Shown here in pieces: positions 50,477 to 62,144 of a DNA stretch of 64,000 bases. The notes under the pieces were generated by a model. The model ran no database searches. It was not told where the DNA came from and saw nothing but the letters and a program-made list of their open reading frames with translations. Each line of letters starts with the position of its first letter. Position 1 is the first letter of the stretch. Made by a program: the position numbers and the translations under genes. Location of the stretch: the NCBI GenBank assembly GCA_002943765.1, contig PQWQ01000031.1, positions 1 through 64,000 on the forward strand. Reading direction: 5' to 3'. Source of the DNA: Psoroptes ovis. Its lineage: Eukaryota; Arthropoda; Arachnida; Sarcoptiformes; Psoroptidae.

Positions 50477-50518
50477 CAGTGATTCTCAACCTTTTTTTTA
50501 TTTTGCTGCGGCACACTG
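50477..50518. mobile_element. possible hAT-type transposon terminus
   Basis: CAGTGATTCTCAACC followed by a T run and GCTGCGGCACACTG resembles the ends of many hAT (Charlie-like) elements, which begin CAGNGGTTCTCAACC. No matching right end and no 8-base target duplication were found nearby, so this is a remnant at best. Confidence 0.4.
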
Positions 50519-50709
50519 AAATAAACAATAGCCTTTGAAACGGAAACATTCAAACGGAAATAAATTTAAAATGAACAAATCAGAGCTAAGCTAAGAATCA
50601 ATTTTTTGACTCAATAGTGCTCATATACCAAATGTAAGAAAATTGAATGATTTCATCATTACTATAAAATCAGATGATCAATTTTAATTAAAAAAAAAAA
50701 TATCATGTA

Positions 50710-50790
50710 TTAGATTGTCCGAAAAGTTTTGACCGATTTTTATCAGCAACCCGATTCGATTAAGCCGAATGAACTTTTCGAACAACCTGA
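50710..50790 (-). mobile_element. short TIR element, type A
   Basis: Right end TTTTCGAACAACC. Confidence 0.85.
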
Positions 50791-51371
50791 ATAATTCGAA
50801 TATGATTTCTGTTACCTAAGAAGAAATAATTAATTGATCAATTTTCGACGGAAAATTCTTTTTGAAACAAGAACAAAATGCTTTAATTATGAATGATTTA
50901 ATGATGAACCATTCATTGATGATTGAACCATTCGAACCCAAAAAATCATTAAAAATAGCAAAAAATTGAATTAATTAGCAAAATTTTTAAGGAGTCTTAT
51001 GACCTCTTAGTACTGCTGATGATGAAAGATTTGGTAATTTTTGATATTTTTGGTAAATTTCAACCCTCTAATGTTGTGTGTGTGTGGCCCCTCTGAGCCA
51101 AAAGTGCAAAAGTTTGTCGATTTTTGTTCACAGCGAAAAACATGGAAAATGTCAAATTCTTGGTACAATTTGGTGCAAATTCTTGAATGTTAATCAAATG
51201 AAAAGAATTCAAGTTTTAATTAAAAATAAAATTTTTTATTTTTCAAAGCCCAAAACTAACTAAAAATACAAAATTTACAGAGTTTTAAAACATCCATTCG
51301 ATTATTATTATTATTATTAGTATTATTTTGATCAAAAAATATAGCCAATTAATTGCGACTTATAACTACTA

Positions 51372-51453
51372 TTAGGCTGTCCGAAAAGTTTATTCGGCTT
51401 AATCACTATAAAGTTGGCTGATGAAAATTGGCCAAAACTTTTCGGACAGCCTG
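51372..51453 (+). mobile_element. short TIR element, type A
   Basis: GGCTGTCC / GGACAGCC ends. Confidence 0.85.
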
Positions 51454-52004
51454 AAATTTCTTATTTATTCATCGAAAAGCTCTAAGTTTCTATATTTATT
51501 TATTATTTTCTTTCGATTAATTTTGTTCTTATTTTTTTTTCAACTGCTGCAAATTATTATTTGACCAAATCCGTAGCGAAATAATGCTACGAAAAAAAAA
51601 AATATTTAAGAAAATAAAAATTCACTTAAGAAAATTTTTAATAAAATCTTCGACAATAAAAAAAATTTTGTACACTGTGATTTTGTACACACACAAACAC
51701 TGTTTATTGAAATGGTGATACAACACTATTTGGAAATTAAATAGTTTGAAATGGTGTATGTACCAATTTTTTTTTTTGAAAAACGGTTTTGCTTGCAAAG
51801 ACATTTTTTCGTTTTTCTCATGATTGTGCAATGGTTATTGGTTTTTGGAGTGGTATTTTAAGATATTTGAGGCTGCGGAAAAACACTCTTAAAAAGTAAC
51901 ATTAAGATGATGAAAATAATAAAACATCTTGGATGATGGAAATCTTTGAGAATATAAAAAAAACCAATGAAATTGACTTATTTTGTAATTTGATCGAAAA
52001 TATA

Positions 52005-52086
52005 CTAGGTTGTCCGGAAAGTTTTAGCCGATTTTCATCAAGCAACTCTATCCGGATTAAGCCGAATGAACTTTTCGGACAGCCTA
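52005..52086 (-). mobile_element. short TIR element, type A
   Basis: Pairs with the next copy, 98 bases away in opposite orientation. Confidence 0.85.
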
Positions 52087-52184
52087 ATTTTTTTTGAATA
52101 AAAAAAATTGATTTTTTTTCAAAATAAAACGATTTACCATGATTATCATTGCATAGACTTATAAGTAAACTGGTTAATGTAATA

Positions 52185-52269
52185 TTAGGTTGTTGTCCGA
52201 AAAGTTCATTCGGTTTAATCGAATAGAGTTCGGCTCATGAAAATCGACCAAAACTTTTCGGACAACCAA
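52185..52269 (+). mobile_element. short TIR element, type A
   Basis: Left end expanded to GGTTGTTGTCC. Confidence 0.85.
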
Positions 52270-52654
52270 AATATTTATTCAAAAAAAAATTGATTGAAAT
52301 ATCGTGGAAAAATCGATTGAAATCGAATCAAAAATTATTTGATGGATTTTATTCCTGAATAAATATTTACTTATTTTATGATGATGTATAATTGCAATGG
52401 GACAAAAATAGACCTCGAAAATATGATTTTTGTTGAAATTTTTAAGGTTGTAAAACCTTGATATTAAGCAAAAAAAAAAAAAAAATAATGTCAACTAAAG
52501 CAAAAAATTTGCATTCCACCTTTCAAATTTCATTTGATGTGTGATGAAATTCGACAACCAAATAAGAATCGTTGTACGACAAGAATCATTTGAATCTATT
52601 TTAAATATTAAGGAATTTGAAAATTTAAAAGATTTTTCTTTTTTAAAAATTATA

Positions 52655-52736
52655 TTTGGTTGTCCGAAAAGTTCATTCGGCTTAATCGAATAGAATCACT
52701 AATAAAAATCGGCCAGAACTTTTCGGACAACCGAAT
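52655..52736 (+). mobile_element. short TIR element, type A
   Basis: Ends TTTGGTTG and CAACCGAA. Confidence 0.85.
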
Positions 52737-53374
52737 ATTTATTTAAGAATTTCATGATAATACATGTTTACATAAGTGAAAAACATGAAATGAAATCATT
52801 TCATTATGTAAATATAATGTAAATATCAAACAAAAAACATTAAAGGTTTGTTCAACACAATGGAAAATGTTTGATCTTTGATGTATTTTCTATTTTTTTT
52901 GCATGAATTGATCGGATTGAACATGTCGAATCATTGTTATTAAAAAAAATGTTAATATTATTATTATTAAGGAATCAAAATTGATTTCATTGATTTGTAA
53001 TAATAATATTTGTTATATAATATGATTAATATTAATATTTGAATTATAATTTCATTATTTTTTGATAATTTTTTTTTATTTTATTTTATTTTCCATTGAA
53101 TAATAATAAAGAATTTTGAAATTTTCAAGAAAAAATCATTCCAAGACTTGTTTGTATTTGATCAAATTTGATTTGAAAAAAAACAATTTGAATTTGAATC
53201 ATCTACAGCACAGCATACAATGTTCATTCGAATGAACATATGAAAATGGGTGAATTGATGAATAATTATTAATTTTTTTTTTCAAATCATTTCTTCTCTC
53301 ATACTCAAATACAAATTCTGAATGAAAATTCTATTTTAGAAAGAATTTTTTTTTGTTCAAACAGCAAAAGATAT

Positions 53375-53453
53375 TATGTTGTCCAAAAAGTTCATAGCGC
53401 TTAATCGAATAGAGTTGCTCATGAAAATCGGCCAAAACTTTTCGGACAACATA
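53375..53453 (+). mobile_element. short TIR element, type A
   Basis: ATGTTGTCC / GGACAACAT, a matched outer change at both ends. Confidence 0.85.
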
Positions 53454-53906
53454 ATAAATAAATAAATTGATTCAATCAAATGATGAAATTTAAACTATTA
53501 TTCCATCGAAAATGATTTATTTTTAGTTTCATCGTCATCATCTCACCTTTTTCACTGAAAAGAGTACAAAATGAAATTTTGAAAATTTCAAAATATCATT
53601 GAAATTTGCTTCGAACACACATAATTAAATGTTAATAAAAATGTGATTAACAGATGAAATTCCATACAAAACACCCATAATACATACGATTTGGATTCGC
53701 AAATATTTGTATGAATATAGGGTTCTTATGTTCATTTTAAATGAACGAAATAATCTGTCTGAAATGGTAACGAAACAGCCCTAGAAAATTCCCTTTTTTT
53801 AATCCAAAACAAGCCAAAAACAACGATAACATTCCAGATAAATGATACCTTCAATGAATGATGAAAAATGCAAAACTTTTTTTTTAGACAAAATAAATAA
53901 ATAATA

Positions 53907-53989
53907 TTAGATTGTCCGGAAAGTTCTGGCCGATTTTCATCAAGCAACTCTATTAGATCAAGCCGAATGAACTTTTTGGATAATCTAAT
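53907..53989 (-). mobile_element. short TIR element, type A
   Basis: Right end TTTTTGGATAATCTA. Confidence 0.85.
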
Positions 53990-54173
53990 ACTAAAAATAA
54001 TCATTTAATAATGAATGAATGATGAAAGAAATAAAGTTACAAATGTCAATCGAAAAAATGTGTCTTTAAATATCACAAATTTAAAAAAAAATGCAAATAA
54101 TCTCTGGCATTTTCGTGCTTTTACATTTCACTGAATACTGCATGTAAAGACAGGTTTTTACATTTTGAAATTA

Positions 54174-54254
54174 TTAAGCTGTCCGAAAAGTTCATTCGGC
54201 TTAATCGAATAGAGTTGCTCATGAAAATCGGCCAAAATTTTCCGAACATTCTAA
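54174..54254 (+). mobile_element. short TIR element, type A
   Basis: Right end decayed (TTTTCCGAACATTC). Confidence 0.8.
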
Positions 54255-54451
54255 TATTTTTTTTATTCGTCACTTAAAATCAAATACACAACAAATGAAT
54301 TAATGAAATATCACAGAATCAATGTGTGACCAATTGATTTTTTTTGAGGATATTTAATTCGTTTTACGAATTTATGAACGAATGATGACGTAATACAAAA
54401 CGTTTTATTCATTTATTTTCAAAAGAATTTGAAAATAATCTCTGATATATA

Positions 54452-54531
54452 AAAGGTTGTCCGAAAAGTTTTAGCCGATTTTCATCAAGCAACTCTATTG
54501 AATAAGCCAAATGAACTTTTCGGACAACCTA
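54452..54531 (-). mobile_element. short TIR element, type A
   Basis: Both ends intact. Confidence 0.85.
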
Positions 54532-54997
54532 AATAATAGATTCTTATTTGTTTTTTTTTCTTAGGACATTTCATTCTGAATTTTCTTTGAGAAGAAATAT
54601 AGCAAAAAATTAAACATTTTCTTACTTACGAATAATAATAATTTCTTAAATAATGATGAAAATAATACAGTTTGATGATACAGTTGTAGATAGATGAGTT
54701 CATTTTTCATTTTCTTGTTTTTATTTATTTATTTATTTTCACTTAATAAAAATGCTTTTAAATATATGTTTATATGTTTACTTGTTTGTTTGTTCAAATA
54801 AACATCATCATTATTTAACAATCATGGAATATATGGTTCAATATTGATGTATGGATCGGTACAGGAAACATGAAACTTTATTTTTCGGGTTGTTTTTTTT
54901 GGTTCCTGTCAAACCAGTGGATAAATGAATGAATGAATTTATTTTCGGTTAATATTTTTTCCGGTTCTTCGTTCATTTTTCAATTGGAATTTATTTC

Positions 54998-55079
54998 AGG
55001 TTGTTGTCCGAAAAGTTCATTGCTGCTTAATCAGTTGAGTTTGTTCACGGAAATCGGCCAAAACTTTTCGGACAACCAA
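54998..55079 (+). mobile_element. short TIR element, type A
   Basis: Left end expanded to GGTTGTTGTCC. Confidence 0.85.
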
Positions 55080-55530
55080 AATATTTTATTTACTATGGAT
55101 AATTAATCCCACTGTGTTCACTGTTTCATTTCATGATTTCAAATTTCACAAATTATTTTCACAAAAATTATAAACTATTTGATTTAACATTTTAGGGCTT
55201 TGAATTGATTTATGTTTAAACAAAGAAATTGAATAAACAAAAGAAGAAATGAATTATCATTTTACAATACATGATTTATAATGATCAAATTTAAGAAAAT
55301 TGATCATCCACCTCAAGTGTATCGATTGATCGATTAAATTTTGATTTATTTTATTTTGATTTATGCTGATTAATATTCAAATTTTTTTTGCCCGGTTTTT
55401 TTTTGGCGCGTATCAAATCAATTTGATTAAATTTGATCGATTTATTTGATGATGGCAGCACACGTTTGATGCATTTCATTATTTTTCGCTTATTGAAGAC
55501 TTAAACTTTTTTCTCACCCTTAATATATTT

Positions 55531-55612
55531 TAGGTTGTCCGAAAAGTTCAGGCTGATTTTCATCATGAACAACTCTAATCGATTAAGCCGAATGAACTTT
55601 TCGGACAGCCTA
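55531..55612 (-). mobile_element. short TIR element, type A
   Basis: Right end GGACAGCC. Confidence 0.85.
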
Positions 55613-55868
55613 AAATGTTTATGAACCACAATTTTTTTTTTATTTATTCAGTCAATAAATCAATTTATACGAAATTCGTAATTTGTACTTGATAAGAACT
55701 TTTATTGATTTTTTGCTATTCGTTTGTTTTATTTATTCTTGATTTTTACACATTATTTTTGTATGATTCTCTCCGTCGGGGACAAATTTGAAATCGAAAA
55801 TAGAGATCGATATAAATGATTTATTCCTTCCTTTATTTATTGATATTTGGTGTCATTATTACAAATGA

Positions 55869-57538
55869 TTAGTACCAAAGAAATGTTGTGATTGATTCGG
55901 CGTTCAAATTAGCTCGAAAATAACCTCGATTTCGGTCATAGACTTCAATGTGGATCGCCATTTTATTTTGATTCAATACAATCATAACGATTGAATCATC
56001 AGGCCTTTCGAATGTTGTCAAATCAATTTTTTGAATATGATTCGATTCAATTCGATTCGATATTCTCATGGATTCGGGTATTAAAAATTTACTAAAATGT
56101 CCCATTGCATAATATGATGGTTGTTTATAATATTCATTCGATTCGGTATTGATTATTATCGGTGCATCGACCATATTTCGTGCCCAATTAGGTCCACCAT
56201 TCATATCTAACGCTAGATTCCAATCAGTCCAACCAGTGGCGAAATGATTCAAATCATTGATAATATCGTTGGCATAACGATTCATTAAATGCCAACTACC
56301 TAAATGTACTTTTTTCGGTTGATTTTTCCATTCTTCACATGCTTCGGTTGCCAGCAGGAAAATGTTCGGGAATTCGGCATGTAAATAATCCATATCACGA
56401 TAATCGAATCGATCATTATGATACCAATGAAAACCGATGCCTGAAACATATTTGGCAGCATTCGGGTCGGCCATTATTGTTTCAGTGAATTGTTTCATTG
56501 ATGGTGTTTGATCATCGTGAATGATCAAAGCTAATCGGTCTTTTGTGTAGCCATTTTCGTGTAATTCAGGCCCTAAATCTAATCGGATAAAATCACGTTC
56601 CAATGTTGAATTTAAGCCCAAACAATTCCAACGATATTCAGGATCATAGCCTGATGCCGGTTCATTCACAACGGTTATGGCCCACATTGTTAAATTATGT
56701 CGTTCATATTCTTATAGAAATTTGACAATATATTTAGCAAATAGCTTGTAATATTTTTCACCTGGCCGTCCTTTCAATAGGCCTCCATGATTCAATCGAT
56801 TATTAGCTTTCATCCAAACTGGCGGACTCCAAGTACTTGCAAAATATCGTAATTTTTTATTTGCCGATACATTCTGGGCCATTTGTAAATAAGGAATCTA
56901 ATCATAGTAATGAAAATTTGGAATTAATTAAACATTTGTTATTTCAAGTCTATAGTTATTCATCTTCAAACCTTGAATTGAAAATCTTCCATTTGTAAGC
57001 TGAAATTCGATAATGTATCATCATTTGGATTGTCATCATCGTATGAATAAGGACGTGTAGAAAAATCCGACCCTCCAATAGGTATACGACCTAGATTGTA
57101 TTCAATACCATTGGGTCCAAAATAATTTTCAATTAATTTTCGTTGTAAATTTTCGGTCAATTTTGCTAAATTCAATCCAGCTGAATCAGTGAAAGCACCG
57201 CCAAAACCAATAATTCGTTGATATTTTCGACCTCTGTCGATGGTAATTTTGATGAAACGATCATCACCTTGTTCATCAGGATTGATTCGGGAAAATTTCA
57301 AAAATTTCCGATGAAATCGTAACCCTTTACGACTGGTAACATATGATTGTACGATGCCTGGCCGTGTTTTCTTCAATGATTCAAACGTATCACAAACGTG
57401 CTCATTACAAACACAAACACATGAATCATTTTGATTAAAATATCGCCGTTGACATTCAATGTTTTTCGCATCAATCAATGGTGTAATGGGCAAAGAAATA
57501 ATGAGTAAAATCGAAGCAATCAATGATGTGGTGATCAT
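55869..57538 (-). pseudogene. GBA-like: glucosylceramidase (GH30) copy A, interrupted by one stop
   Basis: Lysosomal-type beta-glucosidase splitting glucosylceramide to glucose and ceramide. Exons, complement of 56972-57538 and 55869-56897, have a 74-base phase-0 intron. A signal peptide (SLIASILLIISLPITPLIDA) is followed by the Cys-rich N-terminal segment and RIIGFGGAFTDSAGLNLAKL. The acid/base Glu in VVNEP and the nucleophile Glu in LATEACEE are present. In the second exon the codon at 56712-56714 is TAA where the neighbouring copy has CAA (VKFLQEY), a single C-to-T change. Translation would end before both catalytic residues. The rest of the 531-codon frame is clean, so the break is recent, polymorphic, read through, or an assembly error. 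Confidence 0.88.
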
Positions 57539-58076
57539 CGTTCAAAATTTTTTTTGAAGGTCGAATGTCATTGATGTGTAATGGTAAACAACTTTATTGA
57601 TTTATTTTTGAAAAAATCAACATACATATTGAGTGTGTTGATTGTCGATATATAAATATAAATAAATAAATAGGTCGCTATTTTACTAATATTAATTTAT
57701 CTAATTATTTCATGATTATTATTATTATGTTATCATTGATCATATAATAAAATATAAAATATGCCATATACTTATAGACTGTAATAGACTTTATACATTA
57801 AGAAAAAAACAAAAAAAAAAAACAAAATGACAAGTTTATCAAATTGAAAAATTTGAGAAAATTTTCCAGCAAAAAAATGGGAGAAAAAAGATACAAAACA
57901 TGTCTATAAATTAAGCCAGAAAATAATCTATAATCTTGAATTATATTAGGTTGTCCTAAAAGTTCATTGGGCTTAATCGAATAGAGTTGCCAATGAAAAT
58001 CGGCTAAAACTTTTCGAACAACCTATTATATTATTATCAATCAATACATTTTGAATAGAGTCACTTTCTCTGTGTT
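57539..58076. other. spacer between tandem glucosylceramidases
   Basis: AT-rich, with one type A inverted-repeat element (57945-58025) close to the stop of copy B. It presumably contains the promoter of copy A. Confidence 0.4.
57945..58025 (+). mobile_element. short TIR element, type A
   Basis: Between the two glucosylceramidase copies. Confidence 0.85.
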
Positions 58077-59886
58077 TCAATACCAAAGCAGCGTTACCAT
58101 TGATTCAGCATCCATTTCATATGAAAATTGTCCTCTTTCAAAATCTTTTATTTTAATCATTTTTGATTGTTTATTTTGATTCAATATAATCAATACTGTA
58201 CCATTATCAGGACGTTTCAATGCTGTCACTAATATTGATTGGTTATCATCATTGTCATTGATCATTTGGCGGTCATCATCATCATCATCATTATTCATAA
58301 TAAAGATATCAAAATGTATTCGTATGGAATTTGGTGGTAAAAATTTGCTAAAATGTCCAATTGCATAAAATGTTGGTTGTTTATAATATTCATTCGAAGA
58401 TGTATTGATTATTATCGGTGCATCGACAGCATTTCCAGCCCAACTAGGACCACCATCCATATCCAGTGCCAGATTCCAATCAATCCAACCGGTTGCGAAA
58501 TGATTCAGATCATTGATAATATCACTTGCATAATAATTGAATGCACTCCAATCACCTAAATGTATACGTTTCGTATCGTTTTTTCGTAATATACATGCTT
58601 CAGTTGGTAATAAGAATTTGTCTGGATATTTCTCATATAATTCATCCAAATCATTACGATTCGATTTATAATTATCATACCAATGAAATGCAAAACCCGA
58701 TACATATTTTGCTGCTTGGCCATCTCGCATTATTGTTTCAACATATGATTTCATTTGTGACAACTGGTCATCATAAACCATAATGGCGAAACCATTATCA
58801 ATATCGAAACCATTTCGTTCTAATTCGGGACCCAGGTCTAATCGAAGAAAATCTCTTTCAAATGTTGAATTCAGAATTAATGAATTTAATTGCCATTCGG
58901 GTATCATTGCTTTCAATGGTTCATTCACTATTGTTATAGCCCATATTGGTATTCTCTCTCGGCGATATTCTTGCAAGAATTTAACAATATATTTAGCAAA
59001 TAATTTATAATATTTTTCACCTGGTTTTCCTTTAAGGAATCCACCATGATTTAGCCGATTATTTGTTTTCATCCATGCTGGTGGACTCCATGGACTAGCA
59101 AAAAATTGCAATTTTCGTTTTTTAGCAATTTGCTGTGCCATACGAATATAAGGAATTTTATAATGATAATCTTCAAATTGTAACCGAAACGCGAGCAATA
59201 AATCATCATCAGGATTATCATCCAATGTATATGGACGTATGGAAAAATCTGTACCACCAATCGGTATACGGGCCAAACTATATCCAATACCGTTATCACC
59301 AAAATAATCATTAATTAATGTTCGTTGTAAATTTTTTGATAATTTACCAAGGTTAATACCGGTCGAATCAGTGAAAGCACCACCGAATCCAATTATTTTT
59401 TGATATGTTTTCATTCGATGATGATGATAATGATAATGATGATGATTTAAATGTATTTCAATATCATAATTGATTGAATTTCGCTGATGATGATGGATAT
59501 ATTCAAACATATGAATCTGTTTCCATAAACGTTTATCACGACGATTTGTTTCATATGATTGTATTGTCCCTACCGGTGTTTGGGCCACTATCTCTAAATT
59601 ATCATCACAATAATTTTCATTACAAACACATACAAATGAATTGTGTTCATCAAAATAACGTCGATGACAATTGGTTATTGCATCTGTCCGGCGAAAAAAA
59701 AATGACAGGAATTAATTCATTTTAATGAAAATTATTCAATAATTAATTACAATATTATTAATTAATGTTACCAAATATTAATTTTTCTTCATCATTTGAT
59801 TCGAATAATTTAACAATTATGATTACAATCACAATGATTGTAATGCTTATTAGTAAATTGAATGAAAGGGTTGAATTTCGAAGCAT
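58077..59886 (-). CDS. GBA-like: glucosylceramidase (GH30) copy B
   Basis: Intact paralogue next to copy A, same strand. Exons, complement of 59772-59886 and 58077-59683, give 573 residues. Exon 1 encodes a hydrophobic N-terminus (NLLISITIIVIVIIIVKLF) that may act as signal anchor or signal peptide; exon 2 opens with the Cys-rich DAITNCHRRYFDEHNSFVCV segment. GH30 hallmarks are complete: IIGFGGAFTDSTGINLGKL, SPWSPPAWMKTN, acid/base Glu in IVNEP and nucleophile Glu in LLPTEAC. Two insertions distinguish it: a His-rich stretch (HHHYHYHHHR) before the first conserved block, and an Asp/Asn-rich loop near residue 500. It lacks the intron that splits copy A. Activity is expected. Confidence 0.93.
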
Positions 59887-60878
59887 TTTTCACTGCTCTT
59901 GAATTGAATAATTCGAAAATGAATTCTTCGTTATTTACTGGTCATTTACTGGATGAAATTGCATCGAATGTGCATGTTTCCACCATGCAATTATTATTAT
60001 TTGGTTGGCTTGCACTTGTCAATTGAAAATAATCAACTGAAAAAATCGAAATAAATCGTTTCCAAAACACATTTAAATGAAAATCGCTAGTTTTGCAATT
60101 ATTTTCAATAGATTTCGATTGATTTCAATAGATTTTCCTTCAATTTTGATAGATTTTTATCGAATTTTTTATCCTTGAAATTTTTTTGATGAAACCACCA
60201 TCACAAAATCATAAAATTTTGTCGGGATAAATATGTGTTTGTGTGTTGTTTATTTAAATGTGTGTCTTTTATATGTAAACATCTTTTTGATTTTGATTTG
60301 ATTTTATGGTCGATTTTTCACTGTTGTTACAATCAAATGTACAAGGTTGTCCGAAAAGTTCTTGTCGATTTTCATGAACAACTCTATTCGATTAAGCGTG
60401 ATGAACTTTTCGGACAAACTATTAATAAATATTTATTTATTTGATGTTTAAGTTTATTTTTTATTGGTTTTTTCGTAGCTTGTTGCTAGATTAGGAATCA
60501 CTTGTATATCATCTCTGAAATTATATTTTCAAAGTTGTTGATAAATTGATAATTTTTTTTTTGGTTCTTTGACCCAATTTTCTTAAATTTTGAGAATTTG
60601 AAATTTTTTAAAATTTGAAATTTGGTCTTTTATGCGCCATCTGTTGGTGTGAAGATGAATTTTTTTCAAAAAATTTCATTTCATAATCCATGGATGACTT
60701 GTCAGTCGATCAAATTTCATTCGTTGTTCAGAACTTGTACACAATATGCTCGATAAGAATCGTTGACATTGTCGACTGATTTTCGACAATTGTTCGACAT
60801 TTGTTTGAATTTCTTCTTCAATTTTTGGATTTTCACGCTAAGTTATTGATTTGGAAAATTGAAAAAATTGATTAGTCA
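59887..60878. other. intergenic
   Basis: Upstream of glucosylceramidase copy B, with one type A element at 60341-60422. Otherwise AT-rich sequence without recognisable features. Confidence 0.4.
60341..60422 (-). mobile_element. short TIR element, type A
   Basis: Left end followed by CTTGTCGATT; centre as type A. Confidence 0.83.
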
Positions 60879-62144
60879 TTAATTCAAGGGTGGTGATGAT
60901 TCGCTAACCGAAAAATCATATGGATATCGTTTGCTCAGGAGAAAATAAATGGTCGCACCAAATGACCAAATGTCAGCATGAATCGGATCAAAAGCTTCGG
61001 TCTGTGGATCACCATATACTTCTGGTGCTTGAAAATCTGGTTCGGTTGGTTTATCTTTCAGCGCAATACACGGAACCAAATTAACGTTTTCACGTTGTAT
61101 GTCCCAATAAATGATTGCTGAACGAAATCCGGCCAATTTGACCCGGATCGGGTCTCGATGAGCAATCATAACGTAACGTGGTGACAATGATCGATGTGAT
61201 ATACCCATATCACCGAGAAAATCCAATGCCATAGCGATTTGCTGGGCAATTTCGGATACTTTCCGCTCTGGAAAGCATGGATGATTTTTTTCGACCAAAA
61301 ATCTTTCCAGCGACCCGTGGACAAGATATTCTTGTATGACCAAGATTCGTTGTTGTTGTGGGTCATAAAATACACCCCATGTTTGTATAATGCTTGGATG
61401 TTTACGTGCTAATGAACGAAGTATCCGAAGATAATCAGATTTTTCCGGATCCATCGATGTTCGTTGATGAAGGTCATAAATTTTACAACACAATGGAAAT
61501 TCTTTAAATTCAGTGTTTTTATGTACAGCCTTAACTAAACGATCACAATTCTTCAGCTGGCTAATCAATTGGGAATCATAATCAATTCTATAGGCTTTAA
61601 ATTCTTTCGAATGTTGAATATTAACCGATCCATCTAGATCCATTAATTTGGTAATGTTTGAACGTAGCAATCCCATAGCATATTTGATCATTTTTTCATT
61701 GAATGATAGGTTTTTATTTTTATTTTCATATTTATCACCAATTGTATTGGATGATTTCGATGATTTCGATGATTTACGGCCCAAATTTCGCGATTGATTC
61801 AATGATGACTGCTTATTGATCGTATTCGAAGCGTTGGACCCTGTAGTTAATGAGGGTCCTTGCTGCGGCTGTTGCTGCACCAAGGATCGATTTTTCGAAT
61901 CATTTTTATTCGATTTCATCGATTCACAACACGATGAAACGGATTTACGACTTAAGCGGCTAGATTTACTTTGATCATCATTACTTAGATTACTTGATAT
62001 CGGTACCACTGACAACGGTTGATCACGCAGTTTTCGACCATCTGAATCTGATTTCGGTCCATTATGCTGTATGTCGCTAGCAGATGTTTGATTATGATCA
62101 TTTTTATGTAAAAAATTTGCCATATCCCGGGTTATGTAAGGCAT
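60879..62144 (-). CDS. protein-kinase-like pseudokinase
   Basis: 421 residues from the ATG at 62144. An Asn/Ser-rich N-terminal 150 residues precede a kinase fold: KEFPLCCKIYDL (lysine kept), LRSLARKHPSIIQTWGVF, LVIQEYLVHGSLERFL, ISHRSLSPRYVMI, VKLAGFRSAIIYW, FQAPEVYG and ADIWSFGATIYFLLSKRYPY. The catalytic Asp of HRD is Ser (about residue 317) and DFG is AGF (about 337), so phosphotransfer is not expected. The frame stays open upstream of the ATG to a possible acceptor (ATATTAG at about 62179), so an extra 5' exon beyond that point is possible. The exact kinase subfamily was not recognised. Confidence 0.72.
   Translation of the reverse strand: MPYITRDMANFLHKNDHNQTSASDIQHNGPKSDSDGRKLRDQPLSVVPISSNLSNDDQSKSSRLSRKSVSSCCESMKSNKNDSKNRSLVQQQPQQGPSLTTGSNASNTINKQSSLNQSRNLGRKSSKSSKSSNTIGDKYENKNKNLSFNEKMIKYAMGLLRSNITKLMDLDGSVNIQHSKEFKAYRIDYDSQLISQLKNCDRLVKAVHKNTEFKEFPLCCKIYDLHQRTSMDPEKSDYLRILRSLARKHPSIIQTWGVFYDPQQQRILVIQEYLVHGSLERFLVEKNHPCFPERKVSEIAQQIAMALDFLGDMGISHRSLSPRYVMIAHRDPIRVKLAGFRSAIIYWDIQRENVNLVPCIALKDKPTEPDFQAPEVYGDPQTEAFDPIHADIWSFGATIYFLLSKRYPYDFSVSESSPPLN

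Larger units (their letters stand above)
48135..55868. other. 7.7-kb gene-free region
   Basis: No convincing coding sequence. It holds fourteen short inverted-repeat elements, a TG run at 49921-49937, a hAT-like terminus at 50477, and T-rich simple sequence. The RhoGAP promoter should lie just above 48134. Confidence 0.5.
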
